Source: Burkholderia sp. 8Y (GTDB lineage Bacteria > Pseudomonadota > Gammaproteobacteria > Burkholderiales > Burkholderiaceae). Taken from it: 64,000 bases of DNA. A program made the translations under genes and the position numbers. Numbering within the stretch: the stretch's first letter is position 1; each line of letters begins with the position of its first letter. A model generated the notes under the pieces. That model was not told where the DNA came from, did no database searches, and saw nothing but the letters and a program-made list of their open reading frames with translations. Positions 55,455 through 64,000 of the stretch are shown one piece after another. The stretch is from positions 716,582-780,581 of the forward strand of contig NZ_LR733519.1 in NCBI RefSeq assembly GCF_902506145.1, written 5' to 3'.

Positions 55455-56519
55455 TTAGTCAGTGAGTCCGGCGGGAAACGCAATCTCATAACGCTGCGCA
55501 GCGGCTTCGAGCGCCGGCGCAATCGTCGGATGCAGCATGACGCCGTCGCGCAGTTGCTCGCGCTTCAGGCTCAGTCCGCGATCTCCCGGCATCCGCACGC
55601 TCGACGTTCCGGGGCGCGGCGGATTCTCGCGGCAGGCGTCGCCGAGCCAGTCCATCTGCCGCGCGAATGCGTCGGGACCGCCGAAGGCTGCCGGATCGTA
55701 CAGCGACAGGAAGACGGTAGCGCCCCAGCCATCCGGGGCATCGGCCCGGCCGTGTCCTGCGAGACCGCCTGTCATCGCCTCGATCAGCAGCGCGAGGCCG
55801 AACCCCTTGTGTCCCCACGTCATGCCGCCAACCGGCAGGATCGATCCGGGAGGCTCGGTTGCGAGCACGGCCGGATCGCGGCTGGGGTGGCCTTCGGCGT
55901 CGAGAAAGCAGGCCTCATCGAACAGCTCGCCTGCTTTATGCCGGCGCGCGGTCATGCCGTTCGTGACGGTCGATGCGGAGATGTCGATGAGAAACGGCGT
56001 GCCCGACGTGGGAATGCCCGCCGCGATCGGATTCGGCGTGAACACCGACCGCGTGCCGCCGTGAGGCGCGACGCTCTGCACGGCAGGATCGGAACTGGCG
56101 AGCACGATCATGAAGCCGTCGGCCGTGGCTTTCTCCAGATAACTCGCCAGGCAGGCGATATGGTGGCTGCGCCGGATCACCAGCGTCGCGCTGCCATACT
56201 CTCTCGCCCTCGGCGCGAGCGTTTCGATCCCGCTTAGAACCAGCCACGGGCCGGGAAGACGACGGCCATCCCACAACACGCTGGCGCGGCGGTCCGACAC
56301 GACCTCCGGCTCGCCGGAGCAGGTCATCGCGCCGTTCTCGATCTCGCGGATATAACCCGGCAGCAACGCGAGGCCGTGCGTGTCGTGACCCATCAGGTCG
56401 CCGTCCACGAGCGTGCGGGCCACGGCTTGCGCCTTCGCGTCGTCCAGTCCGGCCTTGACCAGGAGATGGTGCGCGAAGCTTAGCAATTCATCGGCGGAGT
56501 ATCGGACTCGTGTATTCAT
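55455..56519 (-). CDS. Ldh-family (LDH2/malate-lactate type) dehydrogenase
   Basis: A 354-residue NAD(P)-dependent 2-hydroxyacid or imine dehydrogenase of the LDH2/MDG2 family. Features: GDLMGHDTHGLALLPGY, the SHHIACLASYLEKA helix with the conserved His, APHGGTRSVFTPNPIA and GGMTWGHKGFGLALLIE. Family members act on malate, sulfolactate, ureidoglycolate or cyclic imines; the substrate cannot be told here. ATG at 56519 begins the conserved region; a longer start (56627) would overlap the promoter. Divergent from a LysR gene. Confidence 0.88.
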   Translation of the reverse strand: MNTRVRYSADELLSFAHHLLVKAGLDDAKAQAVARTLVDGDLMGHDTHGLALLPGYIREIENGAMTCSGEPEVVSDRRASVLWDGRRLPGPWLVLSGIETLAPRAREYGSATLVIRRSHHIACLASYLEKATADGFMIVLASSDPAVQSVAPHGGTRSVFTPNPIAAGIPTSGTPFLIDISASTVTNGMTARRHKAGELFDEACFLDAEGHPSRDPAVLATEPPGSILPVGGMTWGHKGFGLALLIEAMTGGLAGHGRADAPDGWGATVFLSLYDPAAFGGPDAFARQMDWLGDACRENPPRPGTSSVRMPGDRGLSLKREQLRDGVMLHPTIAPALEAAAQRYEIAFPAGLTD

Positions 56520-56604
56520 CGTGATGGCGTCAGTGAGGGTGAGCGTTGGAGGACAGCGGGGCGCTTCGAATTGTCCGATGCGCTTTCGATAAGCGTCCAA
56601 TCGC

Positions 56605-56624
56605 GAATTGAGTAGAATCAATTC
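56605..56624. promoter_or_regulatory. Inverted repeat in the Ldh/LysR intergenic region
   Basis: GAATTG-N8-CAATTC is a perfect 6-bp inverted repeat, 33 bp before the LysR start and 86 bp before the dehydrogenase start; a further GAATTG lies at 56567. Plausible LysR binding site. Confidence 0.5.
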
Positions 56625-56656
56625 CATTCGGTTATGAGTCGGCGCGTGTTTACCCT

Positions 56657-57607
56657 ATGTCGCAAGATTCCACCCTCTCCGCTGCCCAGGTGCTGACGAA
56701 GCTGCGGTTCAGGCATCTCCAGTTGCTCGAACTGCTGGGGCGCACGCGCAATTTGCGTATCGCGGCCGAGCAGATGCACATCACGCAGCCGGCCGCGACA
56801 AAGATCCTGAGCGATCTCGAAGCCATGTTCGATGCGCCGCTCTTCGAACGCTTGCCGCGCGAAATGCGGCCGACCGATCTCGGCACGCTCTCCGTGCGCT
56901 ACGCCAGCACGACGCTTTCGAATCTCGGCAAGTTTTCCGGTGAGTTCGCGACACTGAAGAACGGCGGCTACGGCCATCTCACGGTAGGCATCATCGCCGC
57001 TTCCGCCGCGCAACTCGTCACCGCGACGATCAAGGAGATTCAGCGCCGACGTCCGCGGCTCATCATCAAGCTGGTCGAGCAGAGCAGCGATCAACTCGCG
57101 GCGTGGCTCGAAGAAAGGCGAATCGATGTGATGGTCGGGCGGCCAACCGAAGCACGGCACGAAGCCCTGTTCCATGTGGTAAATCTTCTGGCGGAGCCGG
57201 TGCGTGCGGTCGTCGGGCAACATCATCCGTTGCTGCGCGAGCGGCGCGTGGAGATGACCGGCCTCGGCCAATGGCCGTGGATTCTGTATCCGCAAGGCAC
57301 CGCCATGCGGCGGCTATTCGAGGAGACGTTCGCGGCAGCCGGCATGGTCGCGCCGGTGGGCATCGTGGAAACACCGTCGATCTTTTCAACGCTGGAGTTG
57401 CTGCAAGCCACCGACATGATCTCGCTTCAGCCACAGGCCGCGATGGACAAATACGTGAAGCACGGCCTTCTCGGTTATCTCGACGTGCCGATACGGCGGA
57501 CCCTGTCGAACTACAGCGTCATCACGCGTAAAGACGAAGCGACCTCGCAGGCGATGGACGAATTCGTCGGCATTCTGTTGTCGATCGCCGCGCAGTGCGA
57601 GCGTTGA
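56657..57607 (+). CDS. LysR-type regulator
   Basis: A 316-residue LysR protein. The HTH is at residues ~15-75 (RIAAEQMHITQPAATKILSD), then the linker helix and an effector domain beginning GHLTVGIIAAS. It is of the GbpR/galactose-binding-regulator kind. Divergent from the Ldh-family gene, it probably controls that gene and the transporter. Confidence 0.92.
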   Translation: MSQDSTLSAAQVLTKLRFRHLQLLELLGRTRNLRIAAEQMHITQPAATKILSDLEAMFDAPLFERLPREMRPTDLGTLSVRYASTTLSNLGKFSGEFATLKNGGYGHLTVGIIAASAAQLVTATIKEIQRRRPRLIIKLVEQSSDQLAAWLEERRIDVMVGRPTEARHEALFHVVNLLAEPVRAVVGQHHPLLRERRVEMTGLGQWPWILYPQGTAMRRLFEETFAAAGMVAPVGIVETPSIFSTLELLQATDMISLQPQAAMDKYVKHGLLGYLDVPIRRTLSNYSVITRKDEATSQAMDEFVGILLSIAAQCER

Positions 57608-57623
57608 TGGCGAACCGCGCGCG

Positions 57624-59927
57624 CTATTCGACGATGGACGCCGCCAGCCGATAACGGTTCCTGCCTTCGCGCTTCGCCTCATACATCGCGCTGTCGGCGG
57701 CGGCGAGAAGCGCATCCGGCGTCGTCCGCGCCTGCGCGCCGCAGACGACGACGCCCACGCTCGTCGCGATCGTCACCTCGACGCCGGCTAGACAGAATGG
57801 CCGGTTCAACGCACTGCAAATGGCGTCGGCCATGCGCGCGGCGGTGGCATCGTCCGCGACACCGTGACTGACGATGACGAACTCGTCGCCCGCGAGACGG
57901 CTCGTGAAATCGCTATGCCGTACCGTCTCCCTGAGGCGAGCGCCGACCAGCCGCAGCAACTCGTCGCCCGCTTCGTGACCGTATTCGTCGTTGACCGGCT
58001 TGAACTCGTCGAGATCGAGAAAGAAGAGTGCGAGCGCCTGCCGTGCGGGCGCCTCGGATGCGATGTTCTGCGCGAGATGCAGCAGCAACGCACGCCGGTT
58101 CGGCAGGCCGGTCAGCGGATCGCGCATCGCTTGCGCCCGTAGCTGGCGCTCCGCCTGCCTGCGCGACGTCACATCCTGCGCCATCATGTAGAACCCGATC
58201 ACCTCACGCCCGCGCATGTCGGGCACGAGCGACACGCTCCACGTGCGCGGATCGGCTTCGTGATCTTCCACATCGTCGTGTTGCAGACGCTCGCCCGCGA
58301 GCGCGCGCTGAAACGAAGGCGCGAGCGTTCGATACAAGCCAGGCGGCATCGCCGATGCGACCGGCTTGCCGCGCATGGACGCCGCATCGCGCCCGAGCAG
58401 CCGCCGGTAGCCGTCGTTGTTGAACTGATAGTGCAACTCGCGATCGACATAGGCGATCAGCACCGGCATGCTGTCCGTGACCTTCTGTATCGCTTCGCGG
58501 CTTTCGATGATCTCTGCTTCGACGCGCTTGCGCTCGCTCACGTCGGTGATGAAAGCGAAGAGCGTCTTGCCGTCCGCGGTCGCGGCGGTGGAGATACGCA
58601 GCTCCGCCGGAAAGATGTCGCCGGAGCGGCGCAGCGCCGTCACTTCCGTCGCTTTCGCGAGAATCGTCGCGACGCCTGTGCGAAGAAAGCGGCGCATGCC
58701 CGCCTCGTGCGCCGTGCGCCACGCGGGCGGAATGATGGTCTCGGCCATCGACAGGCCGATGACTTCGTGCCGGCCCCAGCCGAACATGTGCTCGGCGGCG
58801 TCGTTCCACTCGATGATGTGTCCTTGGTTGTCTATTGCGATATACGCGTCCTGCGCGTTGTCGATCACCGCCTGAAGATGCTGGTTCTGCGCGCGCAGCG
58901 TCGCTTCGATCGTCTCGCGCCGCGCCACCTCGCCGCGCAATTGCGTGTTGGTCGCGCGCAGTTCGGCGGTGCGCTCGCTCACTTGCTCCTCCAGTGCGAC
59001 GCGATGCTCGCGCTGTAGCCGCTCGTTTTCCTTGCGCGCCTGAATGTCCTCGACGACCGCGATGAAGTGCAACGGCTCGCCATTGGCCTGCCGCACGAGC
59101 GCGACATGTAGCTGAACCCACAAATGCGAGCCATCGCTGCGCAGATAACGCTTTTCCATCGCGTAAGTCGGAATCTGTCCCGCGAGCAGTTGACGCAGGT
59201 TTTGCAGATCGCTATCCAGATCTTCGACGAACGTAATCTGCTGAAAGGTCAGCGCCACGAGTTCGTCCGCGCGATAGCCGAGCATCTCGCAAAGACGCGC
59301 ATTGACCTCGATGAAGCGGCCATTGAGCGCGACAATCGCGGCGCCGGTCGGCGTCTGCTCGAAGATCGTGCGAAACCTCGTTTCCGAGAGACGGATGGCC
59401 TGCGTGTCCGCATGATGCAGCACCCGCGCCGAATACGTGCTTTCGCGCGATAGCAGCTCGCGCTCCACGATGGCGGCAAGATCGCGCATGGCCGCGCCGT
59501 CCTCGGGCGATAAGCGGCGCGGCACCGTATCGATGGCGCACAGCGTGCCGATTGCGTGGCCGTCGGTCGAACGCAGCGGCACGCCCGCATAGAAGCGCAC
59601 GGACATCGGGCCGGCGACGAGCGGGTTGTCGCAAAAGCGCGGATCGTTGCGCGCGTCCTCGATGACGAGCATCTCTGCTTCGTGCAGCGCGTGCGAGCAG
59701 AAAGAAACATCGCGCGATGTCTCGCATGCTTCGATCCCGAGCCGCGACTTGAACCACTGGCGATGCTCGTCGACGAGCGACACGAGCGCGATCGGCACCG
59801 CGAGCAGCCGCGCCAGCACGCGCGTCACGCGATCGAACGCCTCTTCGGCGGGCGTGTCCAGAATGTGCAGGCTGCGCAATACGCGCAGACGTTCGATTTC
59901 GTCTTCGGGCGGGGCGGCTACTTGCAT
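57624..59927 (-). CDS. GAF-PAS-PAS-PAS-GGDEF diguanylate cyclase
   Basis: A 767-residue cytoplasmic signalling protein. Residues ~5-165 are a GAF domain (ILDTPAEEAFDRVTRVLARLL), then three PAS domains (about 175-295, 340-460, 470-590) with a coiled coil between the first two, then GGDEF from DPLTGLPNRRALL. The active site is RLAGDEFVIV (AGDEF variant, usually active) and the RxxD inhibitory site is present (RHSD five residues before). No EAL domain. Convergent with the LysR gene. Confidence 0.92.
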   Translation of the reverse strand: MQVAAPPEDEIERLRVLRSLHILDTPAEEAFDRVTRVLARLLAVPIALVSLVDEHRQWFKSRLGIEACETSRDVSFCSHALHEAEMLVIEDARNDPRFCDNPLVAGPMSVRFYAGVPLRSTDGHAIGTLCAIDTVPRRLSPEDGAAMRDLAAIVERELLSRESTYSARVLHHADTQAIRLSETRFRTIFEQTPTGAAIVALNGRFIEVNARLCEMLGYRADELVALTFQQITFVEDLDSDLQNLRQLLAGQIPTYAMEKRYLRSDGSHLWVQLHVALVRQANGEPLHFIAVVEDIQARKENERLQREHRVALEEQVSERTAELRATNTQLRGEVARRETIEATLRAQNQHLQAVIDNAQDAYIAIDNQGHIIEWNDAAEHMFGWGRHEVIGLSMAETIIPPAWRTAHEAGMRRFLRTGVATILAKATEVTALRRSGDIFPAELRISTAATADGKTLFAFITDVSERKRVEAEIIESREAIQKVTDSMPVLIAYVDRELHYQFNNDGYRRLLGRDAASMRGKPVASAMPPGLYRTLAPSFQRALAGERLQHDDVEDHEADPRTWSVSLVPDMRGREVIGFYMMAQDVTSRRQAERQLRAQAMRDPLTGLPNRRALLLHLAQNIASEAPARQALALFFLDLDEFKPVNDEYGHEAGDELLRLVGARLRETVRHSDFTSRLAGDEFVIVSHGVADDATAARMADAICSALNRPFCLAGVEVTIATSVGVVVCGAQARTTPDALLAAADSAMYEAKREGRNRYRLAASIVE

Positions 59928-60599
59928 GGATGCGGTTTTGGAACATGAACGCGGATAGGACGGTTCATTCTAAACGGCAGCGGCGTGTGCGCTTTCCGCG
60001 TTCTCAGAGGCGGCGTGGCAACGCGCGCTCAGGCTCGAGTTCGCGGTGCGATGCGATCCAGGAGGACAGTGCAATGCTGCCATCGATAAACAGGAGCGCA
60101 CTCGGCGGCAGTAAGGCGTCTGTATGCATTGGACAGCCGCTCGATAGGCGTGGGGGTGATCGTTCAAAGCAAAGGGCCAGCACGCCCGTGCATGGCAGAG
60201 CCGCGTCCCGCACGCCCGCATGCAACATTTGTTAGGGTGACGAATCAGCGTACGAATCGTCGTGCTGCTGTGTGCGCGCGACAACGCGGCGCGTGCTGCG
60301 CTTCTTGCCAACAGGCGGGGGATTGCCTATACCTATAGGGTCCCACGGCAAGCCCTGTTAAGACGTGACCGATTCCGCGCAAAGGATTTTTCCAGGCCGG
60401 GTTCCGAGACCCGGCCATACGTTGAGGAATCCTTCGCAAGTATCCGTCGGATGAAGACATCTTCCGGCAGGTCCGGCACGAGCGTTGAATTCTCCAGTCC
60501 GAACGGCGGGAGGCCCAGCGGCATGAGCATCGCGAGGTTCATCGGTATCCGTTAGCCGTAGAAAAATAAACGCCGCTTTGCTCATCGGAGCAACCGCAC
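59928..60599. other. Gap upstream of the TIR gene
   Basis: No gene is seen in about 670 bp. It includes the palindrome CCTATA-CC-TATAGG at 60326-60339, a possible operator or TATA-rich promoter element of the TIR operon. Confidence 0.4.
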
Positions 60600-62042
60600 A
60601 TGTCGAACCCCGTGGGTTTCTGGAGCTACGCTCGCAGCGACGACGCGCATAGCGATGGTCATCTGAGCCAGCTACGCACTATCGTGGGCAAGGCGATCGC
60701 CTTGCAGTACGGTGCGGACATCACGATCTGGCAGGACATTCAGGCCATTCCGCCGGGAGCGGACTGGGCGGCTTCGATCGAACGTACGATTGGCCAGACC
60801 GTGTTCTTCATGCCCATCGTCACGCCGCGCTATCTGAAAAGCACGAATTGCCTCGCCGAATACCAGTCGTTCCGTTATCGCATGCTCGAACTCGGGCGTG
60901 ACGACCTCATTTTTCCGATTCTTTACGTCGGCGTGGACCAGCTCACCGCCGAAGACACCGCGTTCGGGCCGGACCTCGCAACGCTGCGGCGGCATCAGTG
61001 GATCGACTTTCGACCGTTGCGTCATGCCGATTGCCGATCACACGAAGTCTGGACGTGGGTCGACGGACTGGCGGAAAACATTCTGAAAGTGGCCGTGCCG
61101 GTGTCGAAGGCGGAGCATGCCGCGGCCGCAACCGGAACCGACGCGAGCCAGCAGCGCGAGGCGGCGAGGGCGGCCGAGAAAGCGCGACAGCAGGAAGAGG
61201 CAGCGAGGGCCGCGAAAGCCTTCGAGAACGCGCGCCAGCAAGACATGGCCGCGCGGGCGACGGAGAAAGCACGGCAGCAAGCGGCCGTCGAGCAGGAGCG
61301 TCAGCATCAGGCGGCGGCGCGAGCGGCCGAGCAGGCGCGGCAGTGGGAAGCCGCGCAGACGCCGCTCGAAGATCCCGGCCGGCCAGACGTGATCGACGCC
61401 CGCCCCGACCTCATTTCGTCGGTCGGACCGTCCGGCAACGCGCTGGTGGCATCGCACGTCGTCCGAACCCGTGCGGTTCCGGTCCCCCAAAGGCGGCTCG
61501 GCATGCTGGCGGTCGCGGCCGGCGGGCTCGTCATCGTCGCGGCAGGAGCGATCGTCGCGGTATTCCAGCGCCTCGAATTGCCGCAAACGCCGAAGGTCGT
61601 TCCGGCTCCGGTCCCGATGATCAGACCGCCCGCGTCGACGGTCAGTCCGCCCACATCGACGACGACTTCGCCCGCATTCCCGGCGCCCACCGCAAAGGAC
61701 AGCACCGCGCCGGCGGCGAAGGCCCCGGATCTCGAAGGCAGCGTCGATCAGGTCCTCGACTCGGCGGGGTTCATCGTGTCCGGGAAGATCGTGAATCTCT
61801 ACGGTATTCGCGGAGAAGACGGGCGTCCTGCCCGGGCGATGCAACGCTATCTGCAGAGCGAAGGAAACATGCTCCGGTGTTTCGCGCACGATGAGGCCTA
61901 TCAATGCTTCGCTAACGGGCACGACGTCGCTGTCCACGCGGTTCGCCTGGGATGGGCGCGCACGCGGGAAGGCGCGCCGCCGCAATACGCGGCCGCCGAA
62001 GAAGACGCGCGGCGCGCACGCGCCGGCGTCTGGAGCAAGTAA
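60600..62042 (+). CDS. Membrane-anchored TIR-domain protein with SNase-like tail
   Basis: A 480-residue protein. Residues 1-~165 are a TIR domain (GFWSYARSDD, ITIWQDIQAIPPGADW, then STNCLAEYQSF), where Glu87 sits at the NADase-type catalytic position. Residues ~180-255 are an Ala/Gln/Arg-rich coiled coil, 301-322 a single membrane helix, 325-378 a Pro/Thr-rich linker. Residues 380-480 resemble the staphylococcal-nuclease OB fold (FIVSGKIVNLYGI, end YAAAEEDARRARAGVWSK) but lack the DGDT metal motif. So the TIR is cytoplasmic and the tail periplasmic: a likely transmembrane sensor-effector. It heads a run of same-strand genes with lipoprotein, protease and SLOG-type protein. Confidence 0.82.
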   Translation: MSNPVGFWSYARSDDAHSDGHLSQLRTIVGKAIALQYGADITIWQDIQAIPPGADWAASIERTIGQTVFFMPIVTPRYLKSTNCLAEYQSFRYRMLELGRDDLIFPILYVGVDQLTAEDTAFGPDLATLRRHQWIDFRPLRHADCRSHEVWTWVDGLAENILKVAVPVSKAEHAAAATGTDASQQREAARAAEKARQQEEAARAAKAFENARQQDMAARATEKARQQAAVEQERQHQAAARAAEQARQWEAAQTPLEDPGRPDVIDARPDLISSVGPSGNALVASHVVRTRAVPVPQRRLGMLAVAAGGLVIVAAGAIVAVFQRLELPQTPKVVPAPVPMIRPPASTVSPPTSTTTSPAFPAPTAKDSTAPAAKAPDLEGSVDQVLDSAGFIVSGKIVNLYGIRGEDGRPARAMQRYLQSEGNMLRCFAHDEAYQCFANGHDVAVHAVRLGWARTREGAPPQYAAAEEDARRARAGVWSK

Positions 62043-62081
62043 GCCGCCATCGGCCACCACGGTTGTTGCAGGAGACAAGCG

Positions 62082-62594
62082 ATGAATAGGTATCTGTCCG
62101 CAGTGGCTTGCGCAAGCGTGGCGACGCTGATCGCTTCCGGGTGCGCCGATAACGGTTCGGGTTCGGGATCGGGCTCGGGCTCGACCGGCATGAACAAGAC
62201 TACCTCGGGCGCACTGCTCGGCGCCGGCGCTGGCGCGGCACTCGGAGGCATCTTTGGTCATGGAAAGGCCGGCGCAATCGTCGCGGGCGGGCTTGCTGGC
62301 GGATTGCTCGGCGGTGTCATTGGTCATGAAATGGATGAGCGGGATCGCGAGGCGCGCGACCGGGCGCTTCAGGAGGCGCTGCAAAGCACGAAAAACAGCC
62401 AGCCAAAGCACTGGCACAACGCGAAGACCGGCAACTCGGGGACCATCAAGCCGCTGAACGGCTACACGACGGCTGCGAACGCGCAGACATGCAGGGATTT
62501 CACCGAATCCTACGTCAAGGAAGGAAAGACCTATGAGCAGACTGCGCATGCGTGCCGCAACTCGAAAGGGGAGTGGCAACTGGCCGACAAGTGA
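62082..62594 (+). CDS. Glycine-zipper lipoprotein, 17-kDa antigen-like
   Basis: A 170-residue outer-envelope lipoprotein. Signal with lipobox IASGCAD, a Gly/Ser linker, a glycine-zipper hairpin (GALLGAGAGAALGGIFG, AGGLAGGLLGGVIG), then a C-terminal surface-antigen type domain with TCRDFTESYVKEGKTYEQTAHAC. GGAGA precedes the ATG. It overlaps the next gene by 62 bp, indicating an operon. Confidence 0.85.
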   Translation: MNRYLSAVACASVATLIASGCADNGSGSGSGSGSTGMNKTTSGALLGAGAGAALGGIFGHGKAGAIVAGGLAGGLLGGVIGHEMDERDREARDRALQEALQSTKNSQPKHWHNAKTGNSGTIKPLNGYTTAANAQTCRDFTESYVKEGKTYEQTAHACRNSKGEWQLADK

Positions 62595-63366
62595 TGTCCT
62601 TGCACTGCGGCGCGGTGGACGGCTGAGGCGCTCGTCGCTGCTGTGTACGATCGTCGCGGCGGGCGTGCTTGCGGGTAAGGCCGGGCACGGAGCGCGCGAC
62701 GAAGTCGATACCGCGCAGGTTCGCCCCATCAAAGCGGACTCGATACCCTTCGGCACCGACAGCGAACGTTCCGCGCGTCTTCTTCGCAGTGGCACCGCCT
62801 TCTTCGTGACGAAAGCGGGCGAGTTGCTCACGAGCGGCCATATCGTGCGCGGCTGCCGGCGTATCGATGTGTGGACTGACGACGGCGCGAGGCTCGCCGC
62901 GTCGTTGACGGCGATCGATGCTCGCATGGATGTGGCTCTGCTCACGACGCGTCAGCGCGTGAGCCTGATCCCCGTGTTCAGGGAGGGACCGCTTTCGAGA
63001 CATGAGCCGGTGTTCACCATCGGCTACGGTCTCACGGCGTCGACGCCGTTGCAGCCGGTCATCACACGGGGCCGCGTGAACGGCACGGTCGACGAGAAGT
63101 CGCGCCGCCTTCTCGTCATGCAGGCGGCGCTTTACGAGGGAAACAGCGGCGGTCCGGTCCTCGACGAACACGGGCTGCTGATCGGCATGGTTGCGGGGCG
63201 CTACGCGAACGAGCCCGATCTCGGCGTCGCGATTCGCGCGGGCGACCTGGCGCGATTTCTCGATGTGAGCGCCGTGATGCCGCAGCCGTCAGCGGACCGC
63301 CCGCCCGGTGCGGAATCCCGACAGACGTTGCGCAAGATCTCCGCACTCGTTCAGTGCGCGGACTAG
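62533..63366 (+). CDS. Trypsin-like serine protease (exported)
   Basis: A 277-residue S1/HtrA-like protease without a PDZ domain. The triad is visible: His in TSGHIVRGC, Asp in DARMDVALL, Ser in EGNSGGPVL. A hydrophobic stretch (residues ~35-50, LLCTIVAAGVLAG) acts as signal or anchor. The ATG at 62533, inside the lipoprotein gene, has a strong AAGGAAGGA 8 bp upstream, so translation start in the overlap is credible. Trypsin-like proteases are known partners in bacterial conflict operons and in envelope stress sensing. Confidence 0.85.
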   Translation: MSRLRMRAATRKGSGNWPTSDVLALRRGGRLRRSSLLCTIVAAGVLAGKAGHGARDEVDTAQVRPIKADSIPFGTDSERSARLLRSGTAFFVTKAGELLTSGHIVRGCRRIDVWTDDGARLAASLTAIDARMDVALLTTRQRVSLIPVFREGPLSRHEPVFTIGYGLTASTPLQPVITRGRVNGTVDEKSRRLLVMQAALYEGNSGGPVLDEHGLLIGMVAGRYANEPDLGVAIRAGDLARFLDVSAVMPQPSADRPPGAESRQTLRKISALVQCAD

Positions 63367-63453
63367 CCGGCACGAAGGCCGCCACAGGGCCTTTCGATTC
63401 CTTCAGAGCGTTCGCTCGTCGTAGCACCCCGGCGCGCTCGACTCACGACAGCC

Positions 63454-64000
63454 ATGACCACCGATACGCCAACCAGCTTTCCTCTTCTGCCGCGTTCGAT
63501 TTCGGTGATGGTGTCCGGCCATCGGCGCAAGCGGAAGTTCCTGCCCTTTCGCACCGATCTGCATCGCGCGTTCGCGACCCTCGACACCGTGCTCGAGAAG
63601 TTCGCCCAGATTCAAAATGACGGAGCGCGGGCGGATGCCTCGTTTCCGCCCGAGCTTTACGATCGCGGTCCGACGACGATACGCGTGATCACCGGACATG
63701 CGGACCGCGTCGATCGACACGCGATTCGGAAGGCTGGCGATCTCGACTTGCGGGTCAACTTGATCGTGCCTGACGAGTTCCATGGCATGACTCCGGACAA
63801 GCCGGAACGGTCGGTTTCCTTCGGGTGCCCGCATTCGGTATCGGAGAAAGACAACGCGCCGTTCGCCACGCGTGACGAATTCGCGCTCAGTTACGCGGAT
63901 ATTCTTGTCGTTGTCTGGGACGGCGACACGCCTCCCGGTGCGCCGGGCGGCGTGGTGTGGCTGATCCAGCAGGCGGTGGCGATGGGCTTGCCTGTGCTGT
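63454..64000 (+). CDS. SLOG-type Rossmann protein (cut by window edge)
   Basis: An open frame of at least 182 codons, running off the right edge. It begins ISVMVSGHRRKRKF and later has ADILVVVWDGDTPPG, GAPGGVVWLIQQA and GLPVL, the SLOG (DprA/LOG-like) Rossmann signature. SLOG domains are predicted nucleotide or nucleotide-sugar sensors in bacterial conflict systems. It starts 87 bp after the protease on the same strand. Any C-terminal domain is outside the window. Confidence 0.75.
   Translation, partial: MTTDTPTSFPLLPRSISVMVSGHRRKRKFLPFRTDLHRAFATLDTVLEKFAQIQNDGARADASFPPELYDRGPTTIRVITGHADRVDRHAIRKAGDLDLRVNLIVPDEFHGMTPDKPERSVSFGCPHSVSEKDNAPFATRDEFALSYADILVVVWDGDTPPGAPGGVVWLIQQAVAMGLPVL

Overview
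The window is about 64 kb of GC-rich, gene-dense DNA from a Gram-negative chromosome. The gene types (catBCA ortho-cleavage genes, OmpC-like porin, DUF4148 protein, NodT-type EmrABC pump, ACS and MHS family transporters, many LysR regulators) point to a Burkholderiaceae bacterium close to Paraburkholderia or Caballeronia; the genus is an inference. No rRNA, tRNA, CRISPR array or insertion sequence was seen.

Positions 1-16.6 kb are catabolic. The end of catB, catC and catA (catechol to 3-oxoadipate enol-lactone) finish at a terminator. Then a minus-strand operon runs from 10222 down to 3066: M20 hydrolase, MHS transporter, kynureninase-like PLP enzyme, VOC-bicupin protein, SDR, dienelactone hydrolase-NTF2 fusion. 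A porin lies downstream and a LysR regulator is divergent. A near-identical 18-bp element lies upstream of both the operon and the porin, so they look like one regulon. Next is a D-glucarate locus (LacI regulator, transporter, gudD) with two visible LacI-type operators, then hmp (nitric oxide dioxygenase).

Positions 16.9-33 kb hold signalling and envelope genes: a LOV-domain blue-light histidine kinase with receiver, an AhpD-like protein without its cysteines, an XRE/MmyB regulator, an O-methyltransferase, a Cache-domain hybrid kinase, a glycoside-hydrolase-like lipoprotein, a TupA-type ATP-grasp protein, a GT4 glycosyltransferase, a membrane diguanylate cyclase and a zinc alcohol dehydrogenase. 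Positions 33.1-39.2 kb hold an EmrA-EmrB-outer membrane factor pump with palindromic operators, a second Tat-exported paralogue of the glycoside-hydrolase-like lipoprotein, and a DUF4148 protein.

Positions 40-43.4 kb are a rearranged two-partner secretion locus: a TpsA (filamentous haemagglutinin) N-terminus fused in frame to the last beta-barrel strands of a TpsB transporter, followed by a fragment of haemagglutinin middle region. Then come a PAP2 phosphatase, a FecR/c-heme sensor pair, and an EACC1-caspase pair, which is a candidate conflict or cell-death module.

Positions 48.4-59.9 kb hold metabolism and signalling (class V aminotransferase, SDR, MEDS sensor plus hybrid kinase, ACS transporter with an Ldh-family dehydrogenase and LysR, and a large GAF-PAS-GGDEF protein). 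The right end (60.6-64 kb) is a second candidate conflict island on the plus strand: a membrane-anchored TIR protein with a degenerate SNase-like tail, a glycine-zipper lipoprotein, a trypsin-like protease and a SLOG-type Rossmann protein cut by the window edge. The EACC1-caspase pair and this TIR-protease-SLOG cluster are the best places to look for an undescribed system.
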